Below, piece by piece: positions 22,694-34,411 of a stretch of DNA of 64,000 bases. Position 1 is the stretch's first letter; each line of letters opens with the position of its first letter. Below the pieces are notes generated by a model, which made no database searches, had not been told where the DNA came from, and saw nothing but the letters and a program-made list of their open reading frames with translations. Source of the stretch: Mikania micrantha (lineage: Eukaryota > Streptophyta > Magnoliopsida > Asterales > Asteraceae); assembly GCA_009363875.1 (NCBI GenBank), contig CM018690.1, positions 14,973,971 to 15,037,970 of the forward strand. The letters run 5' to 3'. The translations under genes were made by a program, and so were the position numbers.

Positions 22694-24089
22694 GGCCTAT
22701 GAGGAAGAGTTCGCCATTCCGGCGATCGAGCAACACACCTTCAACTTCTCTCTTGCTAAAGCTTTAGTCAACATATCGGAACAGTTATCATCGGTATGAA
22801 CTTTATCAAGCTCAAACAACTTGTCTTCAAGAGCATCTCTAATCCAGTGATACCTAACATCAATATGTTTTGTTCTTTTGTGAAAAGTAGAGTTCTTAGC
22901 AAGATGGATAGCACTTTGATTGTCACAAAGAACCACGTAGCGCTGTTGCATATAGCCAAGATCTTGCAAAAATCTTTTCAACCACAATAGTTCTTTGCAT
23001 GCCTCTGTTGCTGCCAAATACTCAGCCTCTGTAGTAGACAAGGCAACACACTTTTGCAATCTAGATTGCCATGACACAGCTCCCCCTGCATAAGTCATCA
23101 AATATCCAGAAGTGGATTTCATGTTGTCTTTATTTCCTGCCATATCAGAATCTGTGTAACCAACAAGCATCGGCTCCCCATCCCCAAATGATAAACCCAA
23201 TTTGAAGGTACCACGCAGATATCTAAGAATCCACTTAACTGCTTCCCAATGCTTCTTACCCGAATTTGATAGAAACCGACTAACAACACCAACTGCATGG
23301 GCAATGTCAGGCCTAGTACACACCATTGCATACATCAAACTTCCAACTGCTGAGGCATATGGAACCCTATCCATTTCTTCAATCTCTTTCTCAGAAGAAG
23401 GACAATCTTTATCAGTTAGCTTAAAGTTGGGAGTAAGAGGTGAACTCACAACTTTAGCATTGGCCATGTTGAATCTGCAAAGCACCCTTTCAATGTTGTC
23501 ACACCCCTGCGCCGCGTGCGGAATCCACGGCGCGGTGACGTATGAACAGTTGAATCATGCACAAGTATTGAATAAGAACAACCACAACGGATTACTATGT
23601 TTCATAATGTTAGGACAGTTGTTTAGTTACAGACAGCTATCTACCAAAAGAAAGACAACTATAGACCCAAAGTATAGTTTACAAAATAAGACTTCAAACA
23701 AGACAAGTAAACAATTAGGATTTAATGTGTTTCTAATCCATCCTAGCATGTTTCTTCATCTTGTTCTATCTTAGTATGGTCTCCTTAGTTGTCTCTGAGA
23801 ATGCCTTAAACCTGATTACCTGAAACACGTGAAAAGTAACTGTCAACTACAGACGTAGTTGGTGAGAACAATAGGTTTAAACATTTGTAAACATGAGTTA
23901 TATGATATAAGGCATAGGTAAGTTAAAGCTACATAAGATTCACACGGATGAGCTGCAACCCAAACTAACATCAAGTAAGAAAAATGAGTGTAAACAGTCC
24001 AATCACTGTTCACACATGAGCCAACATATAATATCAAGTCCCAAACACGTTTGGAGTCAGATAATACATCAGCAGTTTTGATAACCATA

Positions 24090-24227
24090 TGACACCAGAC
24101 CTGCAGTTGGCTTTTAAAAGTAATTTAAAAGCCAACTCCATCCTGGATAAGAAAACAATGACACCAGACCTGCAGTTAGCTTTTAAAACAAATTTAAAAG
24201 CTAACTCCATCCTGGATAAGAAACAAT
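24090..24227. repeat. 69-bp tandem duplication, each unit a perfect hairpin
   Basis: Unit 1 (24090-24158) and unit 2 (24159-24227) each hold a 14-bp stem with a 5-base loop: AGTTGGCTTTTAAA/TTTAAAAGCCAACT at 24105-24137, and AGTTAGCTTTTAAA/TTTAAAAGCTAACT at 24174-24206. The fifth base pair is G-C in one and A-T in the other, so pairing is kept by a double change. Loop bases differ freely. Confidence 0.92.
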
Positions 24228-24420
24228 GTGTCCGCTTTCCCTTGTTGTGATCACCCAGTACTAACGCTAATGAATATGATACTTGATGCTTTTACAAGTT
24301 TGTTTACAACAATAGACACCATGTTTTCTGAATCTTACTTTAACCGGATGTGTTAATGCCTTATTTGTTAACATGAATTGAAAACCTGGATTTAATTCCA
24401 CGAATTAAATCCTTTGTTTT

Positions 24421-24560
24421 GAATACCATGAATTGAACCACTTGATTTGAATACCATGTTTTGAACCACTTGATTTGAATACCATGTTTTGAACCACTTG
24501 ATTTGAATACCATGTTTTGAACCACTTGATTTGAATACCATGTTTTGAACCACTTGATTT
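24421..24560. repeat. 28-bp tandem repeat, five copies
   Basis: Units of GAATACCATGTTTTGAACCA plus CTTGATTT start at 24421, 24449, 24477, 24505 and 24533. The first unit has AATTG in place of TTTTG, and a decayed sixth unit follows. Confidence 0.93.
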
Positions 24561-25739
24561 GAGTATCATGATATAGTGACCTTGTGTAACAACAAGGTTT
24601 GGAATAAAAGAGTTTATAAAATCATTTTATTTAAAAGTGTTTATCCTTTAAGAACATTTGAGTAAAACTGTTATAAAACATTTCAAAGAGTCATTATAAA
24701 ATCCTTTTTAGTAATAAGATTTTAATAGTGAATAAGTCCTTTAAAACGGTTGACAATTTATTTGAACAGTTGGTGAATCCCTTGGATTCGTAAGATGAAA
24801 CTGTAATGTTTATGAATACACATAAACTGTGTAATGAAACAAGATTGAAATAGCGGTTTTGATCACGTGTTCCACCCCAAAACAGTTATAAAACAGTAAA
24901 AGAGGGGCTAAAGTTCTCACCTGTCTACAGTAGACTCTGAACTAAAACAGATAGCAAGTAGCAAACAGGACTTCTAATTGTTTCCTATAACATTGTAATC
25001 ATACATAAGATATAGGATTTATAATTGTATAGACTTTGATTCATTGATTGACTTATGTTCTCATGATTATGATTGTTGTGAAAACTTGAAAGTTATGAAT
25101 TGAATCACTTGATTGATCATGGGTTCAAGAAACGAATGTGAAATGATCCTTGTGCATAAAACTTATGCGTAAATGATAATTGTTTGAGAATTTGATAACC
25201 ATTGATTACTCATGACTTATGAAAAGATGTTCCAATTGTTTTAAGTCTTGAGATTGTGATTTGATGCTATGTTTAGTTTAAGTTGTACTTAACCCAACTA
25301 AGATCAAATTACAATTACTTTGTATTATGGCCAACAAAGGGGTCCTACGTCCATGAAAGTCATTATGGACTTAGACAAAGGCCATGGACCATTTAAAATG
25401 ATAATGATCCAATTGAAGGTGATGTTGGGTCAATTGAGTGTGATGTTGGCCCAACAACTTGCATATAGGCCTCATGACTCGTCCAAGCTAATACCGAGCT
25501 AATTAGGATCATAATGAACCGTATGGGCTTGGATTGGGCCTAAGGAATTTGAGTTGGGCTAAGAAATGACTAAGTAGGCCATGTAAGGTTCCAAAGCGAC
25601 ATTGGTCCAATTAAATATCTTAATGGGCCAAGCTATCTCAATTGTGCTTAGTTTAAACCTATGGGCCAAGTTGTTAATGGAATTGGGCCTTGAAGCATTG
25701 AATTGGGCCGAATGGGTTTGGGCTGCCACCTTAGGCAGC

Positions 25740-26190
25740 GAACCCTTCATGTTAATGGTCTAAGGTTCGGCCACAATCATAACAAGGTTCGGCCCCTAGT
25801 GATAATACACAGGTTCGGCCATAGGTTCGATGATTAGGGTTCGCGAGTCTCGCATGAGGGTTCGGCCATTGATCATCTACATTAAGGTTCGTGAGGCTTC
25901 GTGGAATGCATGGAGGTTCGTAGCTTTGATGATGGTTCGGTTTTATGCAAGGGTTCGCCTGATGATGCAGATTAGGGTTCGTTCATGCTAGGGAGATCCA
26001 TTAGGGTTCGTGATGGTTCGTGAAGCACCTCAGGGTTCGTCTGGGTTAGCTGTTGCATGAAGGCTCGGCTGGGAGGGCAGGTGATGGTTCGGGAGATCGT
26101 GGGTTCGGCAAAGGCTCGCCGCGACTCAAGAAGGTTCGGCCGGGAAACCCTAATGGTTCGGCCACCTTAACAGGTTCGGCCGAGGTTACC
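25740..26190. repeat. GGTTCGGC-rich degenerate repeat region
   Basis: About twenty GGTTCG cores, many extended to AGGTTCGGCC or AGGGTTCG, recur at irregular spacing of about 15-30 bp. They form part of the nested LTR and have much higher GC than their surroundings. The frame 26053-26364 runs through the end of it and is not considered a gene. Confidence 0.8.
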
Positions 26191-29100
26191 TATTCCCACG
26201 AACCCTGTGCGAGCAGCATCATCATCACCATCGAACCACCATCTCCAGACCAAGATCTAAGTCATCCTAACCTCGAGAAAGACGGCTACATGTGCGAGAC
26301 TCGAAATATGATGCAATATAACCGGTTATGTGTGCGTTTAACAAACCCACGAGCAAAACCCTAAACTCGTGATCTTTCAAGCTTCATTACCTCGAGATTT
26401 GCTGGATGAATCTGCGAAATTCTTGTACTTCCGTGTAGAGGATGTCGAGGGCTTCGTGTGGACACCAAGAATGACGAATTCCGTTGAGTAACGAAGAAGA
26501 TACGCGCGTTTAACGGTCGGTTTTCTAGAGAGAGAGAGGGTAGACGAACTTGTAGAGAGAGAAAGGGTTGTTGGTGGAATAAATGAGAGAATAAGTCTTG
26601 GTTAAGGCTTTTATAGCCCGTGTGGTATTCGGGTCCGTTTCGGTCGCTCGGTTCGCGTTTCCGGAACGTAATGCGTATTTTACGCGTATTTAAAATAAAA
26701 GAGTTGTTAAACTCATTAAAATGATGAGTTTCAAAATTGTAAAAATATAAAATAATTAATATAATTATTTTTACTCTTCGTGCGTTGTCAGATCGTTAAA
26801 ACATTCGAAATTACGTGTATACCCGCAATCGCGTACGTTTTCCGATCGTATTAATTATTTAAAGTCGTTTAATCGTAATTATAAGTTCAACATTCGTACT
26901 ATTATGGATCGTCACCCATAACTATACTCAGTCTCGCTTACAGATTACGATCTTGGTTGAATTAGTTAATGGTTATAATATTTGTCTCGACACTACGCAC
27001 TAACACTAACCTGTTACACCGAACGCAGTATATATATAGGGCTCACTCTCGCTGCCCACCACTGTTTCGATATAACAAGTTATTGTTCTTGCCTAGTGAA
27101 ATCGACTGTAAATAATAATACATACTTGTTTTTCTGACTATTAAGATCCTGTAACACACAAGCACACATTATAAACATACTGAATCACATTGATTGAACT
27201 GAATATGAGCAGACACTGTTCTAACACTGTTTACAACTACCATGACTAAATGCACAAATGTTACAAATGTATTGCTCTTGTGACATGTGTAACTTCTTTG
27301 AAGCTCTATCTCTAGCAATCCGAATGCCCAGAATTTGTTTTGCCGGCCCCAAGTCTTTCATAGAAAAAGACTTGCTCAATTCTTTCTTCAGCTGTAAAAT
27401 TATATCTGCATTCTTGCCAACAATCAACATGTCATCAACATAAAGTAATAAAATGATGAAATCATCACCACCAAATCTCTGAAAGAAAACACAGTGATCT
27501 GAACTAGTCTTCCGGTAGCCTTGCTCCCCCATAACTGACTCAAACTTCTTGTACCACTGTCTAGGTGCTTGCTTCAACCCATAAAGACTTTTCTGAAGTT
27601 TACAGACATAGTCTTCTTTGCCCTTAACCTGAAACCCTTCAGGTTGCTCCATGTAGATTTCCTTATCCAAGTCACCGTGAAGGAATGCGGTCTTGACATC
27701 CATTTGCTCAACCTCAAGATCAAGGCTAGCAGCCAAACCAAGAATAACCCGAATAGAACTCATCTTCACGACTGGAGAGAAAATCTCATCAAAATCAATA
27801 CCTTTTCTTTGACTGAACCCTTTGACCACCAATCTAGCCTTGTACCGAGGTCGTGAGGTGTGTTCTTCTGTCTTCAATTTGTAGACCCACTTGTTTTTCA
27901 AAGCTCTCTTGCCCTTAGGCAACTTTACCAACTCAAAAGTATTGTTCTCATACAAGGAATTCATCTCATCTTGCATGGCTTCAACCCACTCTCTTTTGTG
28001 TTCATCTTCCATGGCCTCTGCATAACATTCAGGCTCTCCCCCATCAGTGAGTAAGACATACTCATCAACAGAAAAACGGGTGGAAGGATGACGGTCTCGG
28101 GTAGACCGCCTAAGTGGGACAAATGCAGGCATATCTGGTATTGGTAACTCTGGATTAACAATATCACCATTTTCATGTTGTTGATCTACTTGAGTCTCAT
28201 CTCCACTTTGTGGCTCAGAATGTTGTGGAGGAACCGGATCCAAATCAACAAGATCATCACTATATTGAGGAACCATTTGTACCTTCTCAATATCTTTCAA
28301 AGTATGATCTTCCATAAACACAACATCTCGACTTCTTACAAGTTTCTTCAAAGCTGGATCATATAACCTGTACCCAAACTTGTCTTGGCCATAACCAAGG
28401 AATATACATGGCTTAGTCTTCACATCAAGCTTTGATCTTTCATCTTTGGGAATGTGCACAAAAGCCTTGCATCCAAAGACTCTCAGATGATTATAAGAAA
28501 CATCTTTGCCTCTCCAAACCCTGTCTGGAACATCAAAAGACAAAGGAACACAAGGAGTAAGATTAATAAAATGTACATCTGTATTTAAAGCCTCACCCCA
28601 AAAAGAATTAGGCAATCCTGCATGTGAAAGCAAACATCTAACTCTTTCAGCCAATGTTCTGTTCATCCGTTCGGCTAAACCATTTAACTGTGGTGTCTTC
28701 GGAGGACTCTTTTGGTGTCGAATACCCTTCTCTCTACAATAAGCATCAAAGGGACCAATATATTCACCTCCATTATCTGTTCGAATGCATTTAAGCTTCT
28801 TCCCAGTTTGTCTTTCCACTAGGGCATGAAACTGCTTAAACACATCAAATACTTGATCTTTAGATTTTAAAGAATAAACCCAAACCTTCCTTGAGTGATC
28901 ATCGATGAATGTGACAAAGTATGAACAGCCGCCAAGTGATCTAGTCTTCATAGGACCACATACATCGGAATGCACCAAATCAAGTATTCTTTCCTTCCTA
29001 GAAGGAGAATGACTCTTAAAGGTAACTCTATTTTGCTTACCTTCAAGGCAATGAGAACACTTTTTCAAATGAACATCACGCACACCTGACAAGGCATTTC

Positions 29101-30480
29101 TCTTCAACAATAAAGACATCCCCTTTTCACTCATGTGACCAAGTCTCTTATGCCATAACTCAGTCATATCTGTATTCACCAATGAGTGAACTGAATCTTT
29201 AGAGATCTTTGGATGCGTCGTGTAGAGCTTTGAAGCTCTTTTACCTCTTGCCACGATCAGAGAACCACGAGTGAGTTTCCAATTACCATCACCAAAGCTG
29301 TTATGGTAACCATTTTCATCGAGTGTACCTGCAGAGATCAAATTAAGTCGAATATCCGGAACATGTTTTACATTGTGTAAAACCAACTCCATCCCGGTGT
29401 CAAACTTCAAACAAATATCTCCAACACCAACGATCTTAGATAGCCCACTATTGCCCATCTTAACACTCCCAAAGTCACCGGGTGTGTAAGATGTGTAAAA
29501 ATCCCTTTGTGATGTCACATGACAGGTAGCACCACTGTCAACAACCCAACTCGAATCATCATGTGCAACGTTCACCATATCATAATCACAACAAATAAAG
29601 AACTCATCGGTAGTAGTATTTGCTTCTGCACTGTCATTACCACCATCATCTTTCTTATGGTTGTTCTTTTTATTGTTGTAATTAGCCTTCTTGTTCTCCC
29701 TTTTTAGTTGTCTGCAATACCGGACTATATGCCCTTTTCTGCCACAATGATAGCACTCAAAATCATCATTTTTTCCTCTTGACTTGCTACGATGCTTCCC
29801 TTTGTTACTCGGACCTTTACTTTGACTTCTCCTCCTACTTTCTATGACTAAGACATCCGAGTGTGAAGAGGAATCTTGTGACTTTCTTCTCATCTCTTCA
29901 TTTAAAATACTGCCCTTAGCCAATTCCATAGTAATAATACCATTTGCTGCAGAGTTGGACAATGATGTCCTAAAAGTCTCCCAAGAATATGGTAAAGTAC
30001 CGAGGAGCCATAAACCTTGTATCTCGTCTTCAAACTTAATACCCATTCCTGCAAGTTGATTAATAACACCTTGAAAAACATTCAAGTGATCAGTAACAGG
30101 AGTTCCATCACGATACTTTAAGTTTATCAATTGTTTAATCAAAAACAACTTATTGTTCCCGGTCTTACGAGCATACAATTCCTCAAGCTTGTTCCACAAA
30201 GTACGAGCATGAGTCTCTCCGCTAATATGGTTCAAAACATTATCATCAACCCATTGACGAATATACCCGCAAAATTTTCTATGTAGAATGCTCCATTCTT
30301 CATCTGTTTTGTTGTCAGGTTTATCCGTACTAAAGACATGCAAATAATAATCCTTCACATAAAAAAGGTCTTCCATCTTGCCTTTCCAAACATGATAATT
30401 AGAACCATTCAAATTAACCATTCTACTTGTATTAGCATCCATCGTTCAAGTGAGTGTATATAACCAAAATCAAGAACCAA

Positions 30481-30494
30481 TGGCTCTGGTACCA
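30481..30494 (-). other. Copia primer-binding site for initiator tRNA-Met
   Basis: The minus strand reads TGGTACCAGAGCCA just inside the upstream LTR. This is the complement of the 3' end of plant initiator tRNA-Met, with one change from the usual TGGTATCAGAGC. Confidence 0.92.
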
Positions 30495-30497
30495 CTT

Positions 30498-31160
30498 TGA
30501 TGGGAAAAACACGCGACCCGGTCACAACGGTAACAACAAATGCGGAATTATCTTCGTTTGACCAAACTTTCCCAACTCAAATGAACCTATGAGGATGCAA
30601 ACAAATAGAGAATTATAAAACAATAAAGAACACCAAGATTTTTAGCGTGGAAAACCTCTCAAAATGAGAGTAAAAACCACGGGACTATTAGATCCGCTTC
30701 AAATCCACTATCACCAAAATTAGAGCAATACAAAGTCTTCTCTAGGTATACTAGAGGCATACAATAACCATCATACACTTGGAAACACTAACATCAAGCA
30801 TATGGAAACAAATCAAAGACAAAAGGGAGGAAATAACCACAAAACGTCTGCTGCAAACAGGAGCTCGAAAACCTGACCTTCGGACGTTATTAAACAAAAC
30901 CCACCATTGGATAAGCTCCCCTAGATGTGACGAAGAAGCTGTCCAAAAATGAAGACGATCCGACGGTTGAAACTCCGGGAAATCAGCAGGAAACGTGGCT
31001 AGGTCAAAAGTGACGAAAATTCTTTTTCTTCTCCCCTTTTCTTTTTCTTTGGCTGTTGCTGTTCGATCAGCTCTCTATCTTTCCCCAAAACAACCAGCAG
31101 CTCATTTTAACCCTATGTGTTGTGGGCTTTCTCATGGGCCAAACAAAAATAAGCCCAACA
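30498..31160 (-). repeat. Copia 5' LTR
   Basis: The upstream LTR in the minus-strand sense. It starts TGTTGGGC (31160) and ends CCCATCA (30498), next to the primer site. Confidence 0.97.
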
Positions 31161-31440
31161 ATGACGTCTATTTATTGCTAGTAGATCAAGAACACCTCAC
31201 AAAGTAAGAGAATATTCAAAGAAAACACCTATTTTTACTTCAATACTCGTTCATAACCGTTTTGTCGTTCTCACCACTTTTACGATTTTTGTGGTGTTGA
31301 ACCCATACGCTATTAAATTTCGCGACTCTATGTTGTAAGTCGTGTCATTTTCCGGAAATCATGTCGTTCGCCCGGTAGGAGTTACGACACATTGCCGAAA
31401 AAAACTGGGCTTTAACGCGTTTCCAAAATTCAGTGCTCGT

Positions 31441-31797
31441 TTAGTTGCTACCAACTAAAGGATCTTTGAAAACGTCAATGTAGGCACGAGCTAGTGTCAC
31501 CTTCTCAACTTCCAACCATCGAGTGATGCTCGGTTTTGTTGTTTTTTCTGGCACTTCCTTTCGTCGGTGCCTGCGACGCGATGTAGCCGGTTGCACGTCG
31601 GGTTGTGTTTCCGGAACCACGTCAACATCGTGTTCCGGTTGATTCTCAGAAACGTTGTCAAAGACAGGTGAGTATTGGTTGAAAAAAGAAGGTTGTGGGT
31701 ACCAATTTGAGAAGGTTAAAAATTGGTTCACGCCTTCCACCATCATGTCATCCTCACGCCCCTGTGTAATGTGGAGGGCGTGACCGGGTCTCCTCAC
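31441..31797 (-). pseudogene. Fragment of a Harbinger-associated Myb/SANT-like protein
   Basis: The frame carries RRRHRRKEVPEKTTKPSITR and RWLEVEKVTLARAYIDV, which resemble the start of the Myb/SANT-like accessory protein of plant PIF/Harbinger transposons, often mis-annotated as glutathione S-transferase T3-like. It stops right after this motif, its first codon is not ATG, and the trihelix C-terminal half is missing. It lies 280 bp beyond the Copia element. Family recognition is from memory. Confidence 0.55.
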
Positions 31798-32090
31798 GCC
31801 TCCCTCACGGACGACAACACATGGCTTAATAGATTAAAAATATAGTAAATTGAGTAGAGTTGGGCTTCCTCAGTTAATTGACTTTATTTGTAGAACGAGT
31901 TGAGTTCAATCAACCTCATTTCAAGCTTACATTATAAGATTTTTTACGTTATTAAATATTCAACATGGAACTCAATCAACTCATGTCTTGTTGTATATAT
32001 ACAGGCGGACACATTTATTGATACTTTTTAGTATTTTTCTTTGTCATATGTCTTATACGGGTGACACACACACACACATATATATATATA

Positions 32091-32500
32091 GGAGATGGTT
32101 CAAAAGAAAACTCCTCACTTTGGAGAAAACTAAGAAAACTCCTACTAACAAATCAATTTTAAAAAAAAAATTCATGATTTTTTATTATTAGCTTAAAAAT
32201 GTTATAAACAAGAAATTTTTTTTAATAAAAATATCTAGATCACGAAGTTACGTATATGTAATCTATAAAGTTACATATATGTAACTTGAAAATGTAGTTT
32301 ACAAGTTACATATATGTAATCAATGAGTTACATATATGTAATAACATGAATTACATATATTTTTTTCTTTTTTTCTTTTTGTTAACAAATCTAACATTAT
32401 AATAAAACAAAATGTAAAATAAAAAACGAAATTGATTAATAGCAATTGTGATTAGTTTTCTAACTTTTCTCAAATATGAATGTTTTCTATGGAACCTCCC
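32091..32500. mobile_element. MITE inserted in a TA repeat
   Basis: The ends GGAGATGGTTCAAAAGAAAA and GTTTTCTATGGAACCTCCC are inverted repeats, flanked on both sides by TATATATA. Insertion at TA would fit a Stowaway/mariner-type element, but the repeat flanks hide the duplication. Confidence 0.65.
32245..32360. repeat. Cluster of palindromes GTTACATATATGTAAC
   Basis: Four to five copies of the perfect or near-perfect palindrome TTACATATATGTAA occur within 115 bp in the middle of the MITE, separated by 10-25 bases. Confidence 0.9.
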
Positions 32501-32666
32501 TATATATATATATATATATATATATATTTGGGAGGATGCATGTATACAACTATACAGACACATGTACACAAACGGATTGACGCCTTTATTTAATCAATAC
32601 GGATGGATGCCTCTATATTAAAACCTATACGGGTGGATGCCTATATATCAATTACTATGGGCAGGT

Positions 32667-33453
32667 AGGGGTGTTCACGAGCAGAGCCGAACCGAGCCAA
32701 GGGTCAGCTCGGACCCGGCTCGTTTTTAAAACCGAGCGTGGCTCGGCTCGGATTGTGAACCGAGCCTGAAATCTTTGCTCGGACTCGGCTCGTTTTTAAC
32801 CGAGCTGGCTCGGCTCGGCTCGTTTTTGGCTCAATTTTACATAACAAATTTAATATTTGAATCGCATTCATCTTAACTCGGCTCTTTTTCTACTTTGAGT
32901 CCTGACTTCTACAAAGGCCACATGTGAGAGATGTCTGGCTGTGACCGCGTTAGATCAGACCTGCATGTGGCTAAGACCAACCGTCATATGGTTGTAACCC
33001 TACGCGAAACATCTAGTGTGAGGACTGTGGCTCCAACATATTAGGGATTTATGGTGTGAGAAGTAAAAGTTAAGAGACGTGGATTTAGGAATGAGGGATT
33101 AGTGAAACACGTGACAATTGATATTCATTTCATATTTCTATCCTCTTTTCTATTCTTTTTTTCTTTTTCTTTTTTTATCATACTTACAAAATAATACTAA
33201 AATATATTTATTATTGAAAGTAACTCTATAATTTTATATTTTAGTATAGCATGTTGTACAAACAAGCCGAGCCACGAACCGAGCATACGAGCCAAGCAAC
33301 GAGTGAGCTACGAGCTGAGCCAACCTCGGCTCGGACTCGGCTCGGTTACAAAGCGAGCTGGCTCGGTTCGGCTTGGTTACAACCGTGCTTTATCCGAGCT
33401 TTTTCCGAACGAGCTACGAGCCGAATCCGAGCTTCGAGCTTTTTGGACAGCCT
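32667..33453. mobile_element. hAT-like element rich in GGCTCGGCTCG
   Basis: Flanks TATGGGCAGGT (32656-32666) and TATGGGCGGGT (33454-33464) form a target-like duplication with one mismatch. The ends AGGGGTGTTCACGAGC and GAGCTTTTTGGACAGCCT are loosely inverted. Both subterminal regions are built of GCTCGG units in opposite senses. The interior has no gene. The flanks lie within a short local tandem array of GGGCGGATGCCTCTATAT type, so part of the flank match could come from that array. Confidence 0.6.
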
Positions 33454-33890
33454 TATGGGCGGGTGTCTTTATACCATAACCTTTGTGGGCGGATGCCTCT
33501 ATATACGGGTGTGTGTTAAGAGTGTGTACTGTGTAGGTGCCCATATATAACAATGGCGTTTTCTGATTGGTTGGTTTTATGGACGGACATTTGTACACTT
33601 ACATGTATCAGCGCCTATAAAAAAAACAAACATTTCGTGAGATTTGAAGTTTTAAGGGACGAAATGAAAAAAAAAAAAAAATCAAAGATGAAGATTTTAG
33701 GAAATTTTCTCAAATTTAAATGGTTCCATTATCTATGTTTTTGGCGCAACTATTCAGATCTTTTTGACCAACTAAACATTACATGTAAAACTTACATAAA
33801 GTGAACTCACTTTTAAATTTATGTATTAAATTAATGTACATCATATCATGCACAGAGTACAACCAATATATGCAGGAGATGGGTTCCATG

Positions 33891-34411
33891 CAATGTTTTA
33901 AAAACCGGTTCATACCGGCCGGTTTAACCGGTTCAACCGGTTGCCGGTTACCAAACCGGTACGAAACACTCCGGTATTATGCAGGTTTCTTCGATAGATT
34001 GTGCCGCCGGTTTAATCCGGTTTAATCCGGTTTTACCGGTATTTCCGGTATTTCCGGTTTCAGAAAAACACAAAATTTTGGCGTTTAAGCGATGTTCGGG
34101 TTTTAAGCGATCATGAACTCGATATGTTTAACACGCCAATGTCATAATCCTATTATGCACTTTTATATAAAAAAAATTATTAGAATTTGAATACTTTTAG
34201 ATTGTTTTTGATGAGTTTAAGTACTTTTTGAATTGTTTTTGGATGAATTTGTATACGTTTTGAAAACTTATTTGAGTATAAGTTGTATTTCTATAGAATT
34301 ATATGGTTATTAGTGTGTCCGGTTGAACCATCCGGTACAACCCGGTTCAACCGGTTGAACCATTTTTGAGCCAAATCCGGTACACCTAAAATACCGGTTT
34401 TTAAAACATTG
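33891..34411. mobile_element. hAT MITE in the F-box gene promoter
   Basis: An 18-bp perfect inverted repeat CAATGTTTTAAAAACCGG ends the element, and an exact 8-bp duplication GTTCCATG lies outside (33883-33890 and 34412-34419). CCGGTTTAACCGG units fill the subterminal parts. It ends about 175 bp before the F-box gene start codon. Confidence 0.95.

Larger units (their letters stand above)
23497..27256 (-). mobile_element. Nested LTR-type element, probably a solo LTR
   Basis: A perfect 5-bp duplication AATGT (23492-23496 and 27257-27261) of Copia coding sequence brackets 3760 bp that start TGTCACACCCC and end TGCACA. There is no retroviral domain, primer site or second LTR. The minus strand has a TATA-like CTATAAAAGCC near 26620 followed by a CT-rich leader, which suggests the LTR is read on that strand (inference). 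It contains a hairpin duplication, a 28-bp tandem repeat and a GGTTCG-rich region. A large non-autonomous element with eroded LTRs is the alternative. Confidence 0.85.
22697..30442 (-). pseudogene. Copia gag-pol polyprotein, interrupted by insertion
   Basis: The frame starts with ATG at 30442, runs open to the insertion point at about 27262, and resumes in the same frame from 23491 to a stop at 22697. The only break seen is the nested element. Domains in order: retrotransposon gag; zinc knuckle CYHCGRKGHIVRYC at residues 230-243; aspartic protease DSG at 302-304; GAG-pre-integrase LWHKRLGH near 429; integrase with Asp493, Asp556 and Glu591; reverse transcriptase with MDVKTAFLHGDL near 914 and YVDD at 1001-1004. 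RNase H lies wholly in the distal part (YTDSDMAG, STTEAEYLA). The insertion falls just after the reverse transcriptase core. The element as it stands cannot make a full polyprotein. Confidence 0.96.
22018..31160 (-). mobile_element. Ty1/Copia retrotransposon split by a nested insertion
   Basis: Two 663-bp LTRs (22018-22680 and 30498-31160) enclose a minus-strand polyprotein. The minus-strand order is LTR (TGTTGGGC...CCCATCA), tRNA-iMet primer site, gag-pol, polypurine tract, LTR. Flanks ATCAC (22013-22017) and ATGAC (31161-31165) match at four of five bases. I count about 12 differences between the LTRs, near 1.8 percent, so the insertion is fairly young. Without the nested 3.76-kb element and its extra target copy the length is about 5.4 kb, normal for Copia. 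Confidence 0.97.

Noticed and set aside
24091..24206. MicroRNA precursor
   Set aside because: The stems are only 14 bp with 5-base loops, too short for a plant miRNA precursor.
26053..26364. Arg/Gly-rich coding gene in the nested LTR
   Set aside because: The frame is made of the GGTTCG repeat and the following LTR sequence; no domain is present.
33251..33550. Arg/Ser/Glu-rich ORF
   Set aside because: It is translated GCTCGG repeat from the hAT-like element at 32667-33453.
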